The translations under genes were made by a program, and so were the position numbers. From an uncultured Oscillospiraceae bacterium (lineage in GTDB: Bacteria > Bacillota > Clostridia > Oscillospirales > Oscillospiraceae), in assembly GCA_934589065.1 (NCBI GenBank), contig CAKTNN010000021.1:1-34954 (forward strand): DNA of 34,954 bases. Reading direction: 5' to 3'. The stretch's first letter is position 1; each line of letters begins with the position of its first letter. The notes below the pieces were generated by a model. That model saw only the letters and a list, made by a program, of their open reading frames with translations. It did not search any database and was not told the origin of the DNA. Below, one piece after another: positions 1 through 8,568 of the stretch.

Positions 1-180
1 TCTCAGAAGGTCTTGACCGCCCAGCTCCGGGCAATGGAGGAAAACGGGCTTGTTCACCGTGAGGTCTACGCCGAAGTGCCGCCGAGAGTGGAGTATTCGC
101 TGACGGAACTCGGCAAGAGCCTGAAGCCCATTCTGGATTCCATGTGGGCATGGGGGGAAGCATATAAGGCTAAACAGTAA
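1..180 (+). CDS. HxlR-family transcriptional regulator, C-terminal fragment
   Basis: The reading frame is open from the first base and stops with TAA at 178-180, giving 59 residues of a gene that starts outside the window. The fragment contains the second half of a winged helix (SQKVLTAQLRAMEENGLVHR), then a wing and the YSLTELGKSL signature followed by a helix ending WGEAYKAKQ. This matches the HxlR family of small MarR-like regulators, whose C-terminal helix mediates dimerisation. Members often sense redox state or electrophiles and are commonly divergent from their target, but the target here lies outside the window. A strong hairpin follows the stop directly. Family assignment is firm; the ligand is unknown. 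Confidence 0.8.
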   Translation, partial: SQKVLTAQLRAMEENGLVHREVYAEVPPRVEYSLTELGKSLKPILDSMWAWGEAYKAKQ

Positions 181-184
181 AAAA

Positions 185-229
185 ACTGTCATTGGAAAGC
201 CGGCATTCACACCGGCTTCCAATGACAGT
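185..229. terminator. Hairpin between HxlR gene and brnQ, likely bidirectional terminator
   Basis: Arms ACTGTCATTGGAAAGCCGG (185-203) and CCGGCTTCCAATGACAGT (212-229) pair almost perfectly, with one unpaired A and an 8-base loop. It sits between two convergent genes. An A-run precedes the left arm, so the minus-strand transcript would end in a U-run, as expected for a brnQ terminator. The outer TGTCATTG resembles the ends of the dispersed repeat seen elsewhere in the window. Confidence 0.7.
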
Positions 230-276
230 TCGTCTGGTTATGCACTTTTCGATTCTTGCAGGTGTCCCTTTTTCTT

Positions 277-1614
277 TTATTTCCGCACCGCTCTGAGAAT
301 CAGGCCGATAACGAGGCCCACGGCAGCAGGAAGGATCCAGCCAAGGCCCAGGCTGAAAAGCGGCACATTGCTGTGCACCCAACCCAACAGGCCGCCCAGG
401 CCCAGAGCCTGCTGCGCCGCCTCAGGCAGCGCATTGCATAGATCCAGCACTGCGGAAACCAGGGTAAGGGCAGTGACGCTGACATACACCCGGCGGTCAT
501 TGCCAAAGAGCTTTCCGCCCAGAGTCAGCAGAATCAGGGTGATTGCCAAGGGGTACAGGAACATCAGCACCGGCAGAGATACCCGGATGATCTGGGTCAG
601 TCCCAGGTTGGAAACCACCAGGGGGAACAGGCTGAAGATCACGGTCCAGGTCTTATAGCTCACCTTTGGGAACAGCAAACTGAAAGTTTCGGCGCAGGAG
701 GTGACCAGGCCGATGGAGGTTTTCAGGCAGGCCAGGGTAACCGTTGCCGCCAGAATGATCTGACCGAAAGAGCCGAAATAATGGTTGGCGATCTGTGTCA
801 GAGCAACGCCGCCGTTTTCACTGGTGGCGTACACCCCCCGGCTGGTCGCGCCCATGATGGTGATGAGGGCATAAATCAGCGCCATCAGGAGGCTGCTGAA
901 AATACCGGCCCGATAGGTGTTCACCGCCACGTCCTCCGCCTTCTCGACCCCCAGCTCCTTAATCACCTGGACGATGGTGATTCCGAAGGCCAGAGCCGCC
1001 AGAATATCCATGGTGTTGTAGCCCTCCAGGAAACCGGTGATAAAGCTCTTGGTTTCATAAGCGCCCTCCGGGGGCAAATCCGAAAGCTTTGCCATGGGGT
1101 TTACCAGGGAGACAATGATCATCAGAAACAAAAATGCCAAAAACACCGGGTTGATGACCTTGCCCACGTAGGTCAGAATCCCGCTGGGACGCAGGGAGTA
1201 ATAGAGCACCAGGGCAAAAAACACCAGCGAAAACAGCAGCAGCCAAAGATTCTCCCGGCTTTCTGCTACCAGGGGTGCAATGCCCACGGTAAAGGAGGTC
1301 GTGGCACATCTGGGAATGGCAAAGCAGGGGCCGATAGTCAGATACAGCAGGCACGTGAAGAACACGCCGTAGCCCTTGCCAACCCGCCCTGCCAGCTGGG
1401 CAAGGCTCTCACTGTGGGACAGCGCCATGGCGGAAATCGCCATCAAAGGAAGGCCGACCGCCGTAACGGCAAAACCCAAAATGGCAGCTACGGAATTTCT
1501 ACCTGCCATTTGACCCATGTGTACCGGGAAAATCAGGTTGCCTGCGCCAAAGAACAAACCAAACAATAGGCTGGCTACCGCCACAATTTCCCTCGCTGAC
1601 AGCTTACGTTTCAT
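277..1614 (-). CDS. brnQ: Branched-chain amino acid:cation symporter (LIVCS family)
   Basis: Encodes 445 residues, the usual length for BrnQ carriers, which import leucine, isoleucine and valine with Na+ or H+. The N-terminus has the family hallmark LFGLFFGAGNLIFP (about residues 17-30), and the rest is about twelve hydrophobic segments with short loops, including the conserved PRCATTSFTVG region near residue 100. The ATG at 1614 is preceded on the minus strand by a purine-rich AAGGAAGG ribosome site. It is monocistronic, convergent with the HxlR gene and divergent from argG. Substrate preference within the branched-chain group cannot be read from the sequence. Confidence 0.93.
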   Translation of the reverse strand: MKRKLSAREIVAVASLLFGLFFGAGNLIFPVHMGQMAGRNSVAAILGFAVTAVGLPLMAISAMALSHSESLAQLAGRVGKGYGVFFTCLLYLTIGPCFAIPRCATTSFTVGIAPLVAESRENLWLLLFSLVFFALVLYYSLRPSGILTYVGKVINPVFLAFLFLMIIVSLVNPMAKLSDLPPEGAYETKSFITGFLEGYNTMDILAALAFGITIVQVIKELGVEKAEDVAVNTYRAGIFSSLLMALIYALITIMGATSRGVYATSENGGVALTQIANHYFGSFGQIILAATVTLACLKTSIGLVTSCAETFSLLFPKVSYKTWTVIFSLFPLVVSNLGLTQIIRVSLPVLMFLYPLAITLILLTLGGKLFGNDRRVYVSVTALTLVSAVLDLCNALPEAAQQALGLGGLLGWVHSNVPLFSLGLGWILPAAVGLVIGLILRAVRK

Positions 1615-1667
1615 AATATACCTTCCTTTCTATAGTCTGTCCACATTCCATGGACTGAATTGTTCTG

Positions 1668-1697
1668 AGTATAGCACACATTCTCCCGGAAAGTAAA
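1668..1697 (-). promoter_or_regulatory. Probable brnQ promoter
   Basis: On the minus strand TTTACT (1697-1692) is followed after 18 bases by TATACT (1673-1668), which also carries an extended -10 TGC. It lies about 55 bases upstream of the brnQ start. No T-box or S-box leader is visible between it and the gene. Confidence 0.45.
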
Positions 1698-1964
1698 CAA
1701 TTATTTTATAGATTTATAAAAAAATATTTATATTTCCGTTCTCCTCATTTTTTCGCATTTCTGTAAATCTGCATTTCATGGACATCTGTATTTATCTTTC
1801 GTGAATATATTCATTCCGCTTTCATTTCATTATATACAGTATACTATTCATTGCGCGTCGGCAATTCTCTTGTGAAAATCGCTAATTTCTTTGCATTTCT
1901 CTGTTTTCGTTTTATTCATACGGACAAAATGCTTTTATAGAGAGACATTTTTCAATTTTTATAC
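1698..1964. other. AT-rich non-coding spacer between brnQ and argG
   Basis: This stretch of about 270 bases is far more AT-rich than its surroundings and has no credible coding frame. The only notable element is the perfect palindrome TGAATATATTCA at 1802-1813, which resembles a shortened ARG box and could be an auxiliary ArgR site about 190 bases upstream of the argG operator. Nothing else was recognised. Confidence 0.5.
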
Positions 1965-1993
1965 TTGACTTTTTCATATCGCGTGTATATTAT
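1965..1993 (+). promoter_or_regulatory. argG promoter
   Basis: TTGACT (1965-1970) and TATTAT (1988-1993) are separated by 17 bases, near consensus for the vegetative sigma factor. Transcription would begin near base 2000, inside the inverted repeat described as the operator. Confidence 0.7.
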
Positions 1994-2018
1994 TCGAAAT
2001 ATCAATGAATAATATACA
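1984..2018. promoter_or_regulatory. ARG-box-like double operator of argG
   Basis: A perfect 12-base inverted repeat, TGTATATTATTC (1984-1995) and GAATAATATACA (2007-2018), brackets the -10 box and predicted start point. Each half, read outward as TGAATAATATACA or its near copy, resembles the Bacillus ARG box. Two facing boxes are the usual binding site of hexameric ArgR, so arginine-responsive repression of argG and the genes behind it is likely. The argR gene is not in the window. Confidence 0.6.
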
Positions 2019-2037
2019 TCATACGGAGGTAATGATC

Positions 2038-3255
2038 ATGAATAAAGATGCAATCAAAAAAGTGGTTCTGGCCTATTCCGGCGGTCTGGATACTTCCATC
2101 ATCATCCCCTGGCTGAAGGAGAACTACAACAACTGCGAAGTCATCGCCGTATCCGGCAATGTGGGCCAGGCAGACGAGCTGGAGGGCCTGGAGGAAAAGG
2201 CCATCCAGACCGGCGCCAGCAAGCTCTACGTTCTGGATCTGACGGAAGAATACGCCGCCGACTACATCATGCCCTGTGTGAAGGCCGGTGCCGTGTACGA
2301 AGAATACCTGCTGGGCACCAGCCATGCCCGCCCCTGCATCGCCAAGGGCCTTGTGGACATTGCCCTGAAGGAGGGCGCCGATGCCATCTGTCACGGCTGC
2401 ACCGGCAAGGGCAACGACCAGGTTCGGTTTGAGCTGGCAATCAAGCACTTCGCCCCCAATATGCCCATTATCGCCCCCTGGCGGGAGTGGACGATCAAAT
2501 CCCGGGAAGAGGAAATCGAGTACGCCGAGGCCCACAACATCCCCCTGAAAATCAATCGGGAAACCAACTACTCCAAGGATAAAAACCTGTGGCACCTGAG
2601 TCACGAAGGTCTGGATCTGGAAGACCCGGGCAACGAACCCCAGTACGAGAAGCCCGGCTTCCTGGAGCTGGGTGTCAGCCCCATCGATGCCCCCGGCAAG
2701 CCCACCTATGTAACCATCGACTTTGAAAAGGGCGTACCTGTCGCCGTGGACGGGGAGAAGCTGACCCCCAAGGGCGTGATTCTCAAGCTCAACGAGCTGG
2801 GCGGCGCCAACGGCATTGGCCTATTGGACATCGTAGAAAACCGGCTGGTGGGTATGAAGTGCAGAGGCGTATACGAGACTCCCGGCGGTGCCATTCTCTA
2901 TAAGGCCCACAGCGTGCTGGAAACCCTGTGCCTAGATAAGATGACCATGCACGAAAAGCAGAAGATCGCCATCACCTTTGCAGAGCTTGTCTACAACGGG
3001 CAGTGGTTCACCCCCCTGCGGGAAGCCCTCTCCGCCTTTGTGGACAAAACCCAGGAGGTTGTTACCGGCACGGTAAAGCTGAAGCTTTACAAGGGCAATA
3101 TGATCAATGCCGGCGTATGGAGCCCCAACTCCCTGTACTCCGAGGAGATTGCCACCTTCGGGGAAAGCGACTATAACCAGAAGGATGCCGAGGGCTTTAT
3201 CAACCTCTATGGCCTGCCCATTAAGGTTCAGGCCATGGTAAACGGCGCAAAGTAA
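2038..3255 (+). CDS. argG: Argininosuccinate synthase
   Basis: Catalyses ATP-dependent condensation of citrulline and aspartate to argininosuccinate, the penultimate step of arginine synthesis. The protein has 405 residues, normal for ArgG. The N-terminal PP-loop AYSGGLDTS is at residues 12-20, followed by [14 protein letters not shown] and [11 protein letters not shown], which bind citrulline and aspartate. The start chosen is ATG 2038, 8 bases after GGAGG (2025-2029); the in-frame ATG at 2005 lies within the predicted operator and has no ribosome site. It is the first gene of an apparent run with an amino-acid ABC transporter and ornithine carbamoyltransferase. Confidence 0.96.
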   Translation: MNKDAIKKVVLAYSGGLDTSIIIPWLKENYNNCEVIAVSGNVGQADELEGLEEKAIQTGASKLYVLDLTEEYAADYIMPCVKAGAVYEEYLLGTSHARPCIAKGLVDIALKEGADAICHGCTGKGNDQVRFELAIKHFAPNMPIIAPWREWTIKSREEEIEYAEAHNIPLKINRETNYSKDKNLWHLSHEGLDLEDPGNEPQYEKPGFLELGVSPIDAPGKPTYVTIDFEKGVPVAVDGEKLTPKGVILKLNELGGANGIGLLDIVENRLVGMKCRGVYETPGGAILYKAHSVLETLCLDKMTMHEKQKIAITFAELVYNGQWFTPLREALSAFVDKTQEVVTGTVKLKLYKGNMINAGVWSPNSLYSEEIATFGESDYNQKDAEGFINLYGLPIKVQAMVNGAK

Positions 3256-3327
3256 GAAACGAAGATTGTACCCCGGCAGGAACGCCGGCTTGCAATCCCA
3301 CACCACCGGAAAGAGAGGAAAAAGACG

Positions 3328-4116
3328 ATGAAAAAATGGATTGCTGTTATTCTGTGCGTTGTTCTGACCCTGACCATGGCAGGCTGCGGCAGCAAAGGAA
3401 CTCCCCTGAAAAAGCTGGAAAAGGCCGGCAAGCTGGTAATTGCCACCAGTCCCGACTTTCCGCCCTTTGAATCCCTGTCCGGTGACGGTCAGGTAGGGGG
3501 CATTGAAATCGATATTCTGGAAACGGTTTGCCAGGAGCTGGGGGTAACCCTGGAAATCCGGCAGATGGACTTCGACTCCGTGCTGCCCGGTGTGCAGGCC
3601 GGTAAATACGACATGGGCGTATCCGGCATCTCCGTAACGGAAAAGCGACAGAAGAACGTGCTCTTTACCGAGCCCTACTGTCTGGCGGCCCAGGCCATTG
3701 TGGTAAAAGAGGGCAGCCCCATTACCGGCAAGGCTGACCTGACCGGCAAGACCGTATCCGTCCAGACGGGAACCACCGCAGAGACCTTCTGCATGGAAAA
3801 CGGCTACACCGTCAATGCCTACGCCGCCAACAACGATGCCCAGTCTGCCCTTTTGCAGGGCAAGGTGGATGCCTGGGTGATTGACGACCTGACCGCCGCC
3901 GATATGGTGAAGGCCTACAATGCCCAGGGCGGCGGCCAGCTGGTAATTCTGGACGAAGCCATGACCACCGAGCCCTACGCCTTTGCCATGGCCTTCGGCA
4001 GTGAGGATACCGTTGCCAAAATCAATACTGTCCTGGAAGGGATGCTTGCCGACGGCTCCATTGCCGCAATCTTTGAAAAGTACGAAGCTCCCTTTACTTC
4101 TCCTATAAAGGGGTAA
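3328..4116 (+). CDS. Amino-acid ABC transporter substrate-binding lipoprotein
   Basis: A 262-residue extracytoplasmic solute-binding protein of family 3. Residues 1-19 are a lipoprotein signal peptide with lipobox MAGC, so Cys20 is the lipidated anchor. The mature part begins with the typical GKLVIATSPDFPPFE strand, followed by GIEIDILETVCQELG and VSGISVTEKRQKNVLFTEPY, the polar amino-acid-binding signature. Position between argG and ornithine carbamoyltransferase suggests arginine, ornithine or citrulline as ligand; this is inference from context. It lies 72 bases after argG and 4 bases before the permease. Start ATG 3328 follows GAGAGGAAAAAG. Confidence 0.92.
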   Translation: MKKWIAVILCVVLTLTMAGCGSKGTPLKKLEKAGKLVIATSPDFPPFESLSGDGQVGGIEIDILETVCQELGVTLEIRQMDFDSVLPGVQAGKYDMGVSGISVTEKRQKNVLFTEPYCLAAQAIVVKEGSPITGKADLTGKTVSVQTGTTAETFCMENGYTVNAYAANNDAQSALLQGKVDAWVIDDLTAADMVKAYNAQGGGQLVILDEAMTTEPYAFAMAFGSEDTVAKINTVLEGMLADGSIAAIFEKYEAPFTSPIKG

Positions 4117-4120
4117 CGCA

Positions 4121-4798
4121 ATGGGTGCCTGGCTGGAAAAACTGAATGAGACTTTCCTTCTGACGGGTTACTACCGCATGATGCTGGAGGGTCTGGGCAA
4201 CACCGTAGTCATCACCCTGGGGGCGCTGATCATCGGCGTGGTCATTGGCACGCTGATTGCCGTAACCAAATACTTTGCCGAGGACAGCCCTGCCCTGGCC
4301 CCTCTGGCCTGGCTGTGTGACGTGTACGTAAAGGTCATTCGTGGCATTCCCGTGGTGGTGCTGCTGCTGATTTTCTACTTTGTGATTTTCGCATTCTCCG
4401 AGGGAACCTCCGTTGCCGTGCTGACTTTCGGCATCAATTCCGGCGCATATATGGCGGAGCTCATCCGCAGCGGCATCCACGCCGTGGACGGCGGACAGGC
4501 GGAGGCCGGACGGAGCTTAGGGCTTTCCCGGCTGCAAACCATGGAAAAAATCATTTTTCCCCAGGCCATCCGCTACATTCTCCCCGCCATCGGCAACGAA
4601 TTCATTGCCCTGCTAAAGGAAACCTCCGTTGCCGGTTATGTCGCCGTAGTAGACCTGACCCGGGCGGGAAATCTGGTGCGGAACAACACCTACGATGCCG
4701 TAAACCCGCTGCTATTGGTGGCTGTCACCTACCTGACCATGGTACTGGTGCTCACCGCCGTGCTGGAGCACTTTGAAAAGCGAATGCACAAAAACTAA
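4121..4798 (+). CDS. Amino-acid ABC transporter permease
   Basis: A 225-residue membrane permease of the HisMQ type with about five membrane segments. It carries the coupling-loop signature GGQAEAGRSLGLSRLQTMEKIIFPQAIRYILPAIGNE (residues about 125-161 of the chain), which docks to the ATPase. It starts 4 bases after the binding protein; its ribosome site AAAGGGG lies within the end of that gene, indicating coupled translation. A cognate ATP-binding gene normally follows such a permease but is absent: ornithine carbamoyltransferase comes next. The ATPase must be encoded elsewhere or shared. Confidence 0.92.
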   Translation: MGAWLEKLNETFLLTGYYRMMLEGLGNTVVITLGALIIGVVIGTLIAVTKYFAEDSPALAPLAWLCDVYVKVIRGIPVVVLLLIFYFVIFAFSEGTSVAVLTFGINSGAYMAELIRSGIHAVDGGQAEAGRSLGLSRLQTMEKIIFPQAIRYILPAIGNEFIALLKETSVAGYVAVVDLTRAGNLVRNNTYDAVNPLLLVAVTYLTMVLVLTAVLEHFEKRMHKN

Positions 4799-4810
4799 AG
4801 GAGAAACGCC

Positions 4811-5800
4811 ATGATGGATTTGCAAGGAAAAAGCTTTCTCAAGCTGCTGGACTTTACCCCGGAAGAAATTGCGTCCCTTCTGGAATTGGCAGCCAACCTG
4901 AAAGCCAAGAAAAAGGCGGGCATCCCCCACCGGCTGTGCAGCGGCAAAAACATTGCCCTGCTATTTGAAAAAACCAGTACTCGCACCCGCTGCGCCTTTG
5001 AGGTAGCCGCCTACGACCTGGGAATGCACTGCACGTATCTCGACCCCCAATCCTCTCAGATGGGAAAAAAGGAGAGCATTGCCGATACCGCCCGGGTTCT
5101 GGGCCGGATGTACGAAGGCATCGAATACCGTGGCTACGGTCAGGAGCTGGTGGAAACTCTGGCAAAGTATGCCGGTGTTCCCGTGTGGAACGGCCTGACC
5201 AACGAATTCCACCCCACCCAGATCCTGGCGGATTTTCTGACCATTCAGGAACACTTCGGTTCTCTGAAAGGCAAAAAACTGGTATTTCTGGGGGATGCCC
5301 GGTTTAACATGGGCAACTCCCTGATGGTAGGCTGCGCCAAAATGGGTATGCATTTTGTAGCCTGTGCCCCGGAGCAGTATTTCCCGGATCCGGAGCTGCG
5401 GAAAATCTGCCAGGACATCGCCGCCCAAACCGGCGCAACCCTGGAATTCCTCACCGACCCCATCGCCGCCGCCAGGAATGCCGACGTCATTTACACCGAT
5501 GTGTGGGTATCCATGGGAGAAAGCGAACGGGTCTGGGAAAAGCGGATTGAAGACCTGCTTCCCTACCGGGTAACGGAAACCCTGATGCACAACGCCGGCC
5601 CCCAGTGCCGCTTTATGCACTGCCTGCCCGCCTTCCACGATTTGGGAACCGGCATCGGTCAGCAGATGCGGGAAAAATTCGGGCTGACCTGCATGGAGGT
5701 CACGGACTCCGTGTTTGAAAGCCCCCAGTCCATCGTCTTTGACGAAGCGGAAAACCGGATGCACACCATCAAGGCCGTTATGGCGGCAACACTGGTGTGA
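4811..5800 (+). CDS. argF: Ornithine carbamoyltransferase
   Basis: Transfers the carbamoyl group from carbamoyl phosphate to ornithine, giving citrulline; the reverse reaction occurs in arginine catabolism. The 329-residue chain has the carbamoyl-phosphate motif STRTR at 56-60, the HPTQ motif in the [11 protein letters not shown] segment, and the ornithine-site HCLP at 270-273. Overall wording resembles the E. coli ArgI/ArcB type rather than the shorter Bacillus ArgF. No arginine deiminase or carbamate kinase lies nearby and argG is upstream, so a biosynthetic role is favoured, though a catabolic arcB-like role is not excluded. RBS AAAGGAG lies 7 bases before ATG 4811; an ATG also follows directly at 4814. 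Confidence 0.94.
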   Translation: MMDLQGKSFLKLLDFTPEEIASLLELAANLKAKKKAGIPHRLCSGKNIALLFEKTSTRTRCAFEVAAYDLGMHCTYLDPQSSQMGKKESIADTARVLGRMYEGIEYRGYGQELVETLAKYAGVPVWNGLTNEFHPTQILADFLTIQEHFGSLKGKKLVFLGDARFNMGNSLMVGCAKMGMHFVACAPEQYFPDPELRKICQDIAAQTGATLEFLTDPIAAARNADVIYTDVWVSMGESERVWEKRIEDLLPYRVTETLMHNAGPQCRFMHCLPAFHDLGTGIGQQMREKFGLTCMEVTDSVFESPQSIVFDEAENRMHTIKAVMAATLV

Positions 5801-5806
5801 TATTGA

Positions 5807-5858
5807 AAGCTGTGAAAGAACGCATCCCTTTTGGGTGCCCTTTCACGGCTTCTTTTTT
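5807..5858 (+). terminator. Rho-independent terminator after argF
   Basis: AAGCTGTGAAAG (5807-5818) pairs with CTTTCACGGCTT (5840-5851) with one G-T pair, and an inner GCATCCC/GGGTGC stem extends the hairpin. A run of six T (5853-5858) follows. It closes the arginine block just before a new promoter. Confidence 0.85.
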
Positions 5859-5916
5859 GGTTCAATCGTTTTGGGTAAGGCTCTGCCTCCGGTTCTGGAA
5901 AAACTTCTCTTTTTAT

Positions 5917-5945
5917 TTGACGCGGCTGTCTTCTTCTGGTAGAAT
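5917..5945 (+). promoter_or_regulatory. Promoter of the NAD salvage operon
   Basis: TTGACG (5917-5922) and TAGAAT (5940-5945) are spaced by 17 bases. Transcription would start near 5952, which places the ATG at 5948 upstream of the transcript and supports the TTG start at 5978 for the first gene. Confidence 0.75.
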
Positions 5946-5977
5946 GGATGCAATTAAGCGCGAAGGGTGGAATTGCT

Positions 5978-6535
5978 TTGGAACCCCAAAAGCCTTTTTC
6001 CCTGGGAATTCTGGTAGGACGGTTTCAGGTGGTGCACGCCGGTCATGAGCAAATGATCCGCACCGCCATTGCTTTGTGCCTCCAGGTTGGCATTTTTATC
6101 GGCTCCTCCCAGGAGTCCGGAACCAGCACCAATCCCTTTCCCTACGATATCCGCTGCCGGATGCTGCGCAATCTCTTTGGGGATGCGGTGCAGATTTTCC
6201 CTCTGCCGGATATCGGCGTAGGCAACACCGCCGCATGGGGAGACTATGTGCTGGAAAATGTCCGGGCCCGGTTTGGCTGCCTGCCCGACCTGCTGGTTTC
6301 CGGCAAGGAAAGCCGCCGGCTGGATTGGTTCGACAGCGTGCAGGGCGTGCGCATTGCAGAGCTCTACATCCCCAAAACCATTGCCATCTCCGCCTCTCAA
6401 ATGCGCTCGTTCCTGATTGCCGATGACCGCGCCCAGTGGGAGCGCTATGTCAGCAAGGAAAACCATGCCATGTATCCCCTTCTGCGGGAAATGGCCCTGG
6501 CCTCCCGGGACAACCGGCAGACCAAAAGTATCTAA
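5978..6535 (+). CDS. NadM-like nicotinamide/nicotinate mononucleotide adenylyltransferase
   Basis: Predicted to transfer AMP from ATP to (nicotinate or nicotinamide) mononucleotide, forming the dinucleotide. With a TTG start at 5978 the protein has 185 residues. It shows the nucleotidyltransferase motifs GRFQVVHAGH (HAGH at about residues 20-23), GSSQESGTSTNPF, characteristic of the NadM branch, and ISASQMR near the C-terminus. The TTG is 7 bases after AGGGTGG; the in-frame ATG at 5948 overlaps the promoter. It lies 15 bases before nicotinate phosphoribosyltransferase, whose product would be its substrate. No Nudix domain is fused. Family is confident, exact substrate less so. Confidence 0.85.
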   Translation: MEPQKPFSLGILVGRFQVVHAGHEQMIRTAIALCLQVGIFIGSSQESGTSTNPFPYDIRCRMLRNLFGDAVQIFPLPDIGVGNTAAWGDYVLENVRARFGCLPDLLVSGKESRRLDWFDSVQGVRIAELYIPKTIAISASQMRSFLIADDRAQWERYVSKENHAMYPLLREMALASRDNRQTKSI

Positions 6536-6550
6536 AAAGAGGGATATTCT

Positions 6551-7765
6551 ATGAAACTGGAACCCATCGTTACCTCTCTGCTGGACACCGACCTGTATAA
6601 ATTCAATATGGATCAGGTGATTTTCCACAAGCACACCGACCTCAACGGGGAATACTTCTTCAAATGCCGCAATGCCGGCACGGTGTTTACCCCGGAAATG
6701 CTCCAGGAAATCAACGATCAAATTGACTATCTGTGCTCCCTGCGGTTTACCAGAGAGGAGCTGGACTATTTGCGCTCCATCCGCTTTATCAAAGGGGACT
6801 ATGTGGAGTTTTTGCGGCTGTGGCACCCCATCCGGGAATACGTCCACACCGGCCTGAAAGAGAACGGCGAACTGGAACTGACCGTTACGGGGCCCATGTT
6901 CAGCGCCATGCAGTTTGAAATCTACCTGCTGGAAATTGTCAACGAGGTGTATTTCCGGATGCACTTTGACTATGCCGTCCTGGAAGCCTCTGCCCGGGAA
7001 AAACTGGAGCAGAAAATCCGGGACTTTAATTCCGGCAAATATACCTTCCGGTTTGCCGAGTTTGGCTGCCGCCGCCGTCTGTCCCGGCAGTGGCAGGACG
7101 AAGTGGTGCGCAGACTCTCCCAGGAGACGAACAACTGCGTGGGAACCTCCAATGTCTACCTGGCCTACAAATATAACCTGACTCCCATTGGAACCTACGC
7201 CCACGAATTCGTGCAGATGTACCAGGGCATCGATTCCATTCCCCTGGCCTACACCAACCACTATGCCATGGCGGACTGGTACGATGAATACCGGGGTGAC
7301 AACGGCACTGCCCTGAGCGACACCATCACCACCGACCTCTTCCTGCTGGATTTTGACCGTTCCATGGTCAATAACTACTCCGGAGTGCGCCACGACAGCG
7401 GCGACCCCTACGAATGGGGTGAAAAGATGATCCGCCACTTTCGGAAATACGGGGCAGATCCCAAGTCCAAAACCCTGCTGTTCAGCGACAGCCTGGACTT
7501 TGACCACGCCCAGAAGCTATACGAGCACTTCAAAGATCAGGTTCGGGTATCCTTCGGCATCGGAACCTTCGTCACCAACGACACCTGTGAGGAAGCCCTG
7601 AATATCGTTATCAAGCTGCAATACGTCAACGGGCGGCCTGTGGCGAAAATCTCCGATGCACCGGGCAAAGAAATGTGTCAGGACGAGGAATATCTTTCCT
7701 ATCTGAAGCGGTCGGTGGATTTCCGGCTGAACCGTGAAAAATTAAGTCAGGAGACAACTCTATGA
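6551..7765 (+). CDS. pncB: Nicotinate phosphoribosyltransferase
   Basis: Converts nicotinic acid and PRPP to nicotinate mononucleotide in the Preiss-Handler NAD salvage route. The 404-residue length is typical of PncB. Recognisable features are the N-terminal LLDTDLYKFNMDQV, the GTYAHEF segment with the histidine position that is phosphorylated in this family, VRHDSGDP, LFSDSLDF, and the phosphate-binding FGIGTFVTND near the C-terminus. It starts 15 bases after the adenylyltransferase and overlaps the next gene by four bases (ATGA), so the genes are translationally coupled. Confidence 0.94.
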   Translation: MKLEPIVTSLLDTDLYKFNMDQVIFHKHTDLNGEYFFKCRNAGTVFTPEMLQEINDQIDYLCSLRFTREELDYLRSIRFIKGDYVEFLRLWHPIREYVHTGLKENGELELTVTGPMFSAMQFEIYLLEIVNEVYFRMHFDYAVLEASAREKLEQKIRDFNSGKYTFRFAEFGCRRRLSRQWQDEVVRRLSQETNNCVGTSNVYLAYKYNLTPIGTYAHEFVQMYQGIDSIPLAYTNHYAMADWYDEYRGDNGTALSDTITTDLFLLDFDRSMVNNYSGVRHDSGDPYEWGEKMIRHFRKYGADPKSKTLLFSDSLDFDHAQKLYEHFKDQVRVSFGIGTFVTNDTCEEALNIVIKLQYVNGRPVAKISDAPGKEMCQDEEYLSYLKRSVDFRLNREKLSQETTL

Positions 7766-8559
7766 ACGTAACCTTTATCGGCACGGGCTGCGCCCTGGTG
7801 CTTAAGCGATACAATACCTGCTTTCTGCTGGAAGACGGCGATAACCGCCTGTTGGTGGATGCCGGAGGCGGCAGCGAAATACTGATCCGGCTGGATAAGC
7901 TGGGTGTCCCCATCACCTCCCTGGGCGGGATGTTTGTCACCCACAGCCATTCCGACCACATTCTGGGCACGCCCTGGGTCATTCGGGCCGCCGCCACGGC
8001 TATGGAAGAAGAGGGCTACACCGGCACCTTTGCCGTGGCAGGCTGCGCCCAGACCCTAAGCAACGTGCGCACCATCTGCGAAATGATCCTGGGCAAGAAG
8101 CTGACCAAATATTTTGACAAGCAGATCCTCTTCCGGGTAGTTACCGATGGGGAAAAGCTGAATCTGGCTGGATTCTCCCTGACGGCTTTTGATATCGACT
8201 CCAAAAAAATGCAGCAGTTTGGCTTCCTGCTGGATCTGCCTCAGGGAGAAAAGCTGTGCTTTGCCGGGGATGAGCCCGTAAAGCCCGCCACGGAAAAATA
8301 TGCCAAGAACGCCAAGTGGCTCTTTAGCGAGGCCTACTGTCTGTACGAGGATCGGGAAACTTACAAGCCCTACGAGCGCAGCCACGTCACCAGTCTGGAT
8401 GCCGCCAAGCTTGCCCAGGAGGTGAACGTTTCCAATATGGTCATCTACCACACGGCAGACTATGGCCCGGAGCGCCGGGAGCGCATGACCCAGGAGGCAA
8501 AAACCGCCTACCGCGGGAATGTCTTCGTCCCGGAGGATATGGAAACCATCGAGCTATAA
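7762..8559 (+). CDS. Metallo-beta-lactamase-fold hydrolase, RNase Z-like
   Basis: A 265-residue protein with the N-terminal strand MNVTFIGTGCA typical of the RNase Z/arylsulfatase-like branch and the zinc motif HSHSDH at residues 61-66. Further candidate ligands are Asp in CFAGDEP and His in the late IYHTADYG segment. The overlap with pncB (ATGA) puts it in the NAD salvage operon. True RNase Z proteins are somewhat longer and have an exosite arm that I cannot identify, so tRNA processing is doubtful; a small-molecule phosphodiesterase or lactonase is equally possible. The substrate is not known. Confidence 0.85.
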   Translation: MNVTFIGTGCALVLKRYNTCFLLEDGDNRLLVDAGGGSEILIRLDKLGVPITSLGGMFVTHSHSDHILGTPWVIRAAATAMEEEGYTGTFAVAGCAQTLSNVRTICEMILGKKLTKYFDKQILFRVVTDGEKLNLAGFSLTAFDIDSKKMQQFGFLLDLPQGEKLCFAGDEPVKPATEKYAKNAKWLFSEAYCLYEDRETYKPYERSHVTSLDAAKLAQEVNVSNMVIYHTADYGPERRERMTQEAKTAYRGNVFVPEDMETIEL

Positions 8560-8568
8560 GGAGGCACT

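Noticed and set aside
1615..1700. T-box or other amino-acid leader for brnQ
   Set aside because: The leader is only about 50 bases and has no T-box sequence or terminator/antiterminator pair.
2005..2037. Upstream ATG as the argG start
   Set aside because: It lies within the inverted repeat at the transcription start and has no ribosome site, while ATG 2038 has GGAGG at proper distance and matches known ArgG N-termini.
5954..7507. 517-residue minus-strand open frame antisense to the NAD salvage genes
   Set aside because: It spans two genes with clear motifs on the other strand and shows no recognisable domain; GC-rich codon use produces such frames.
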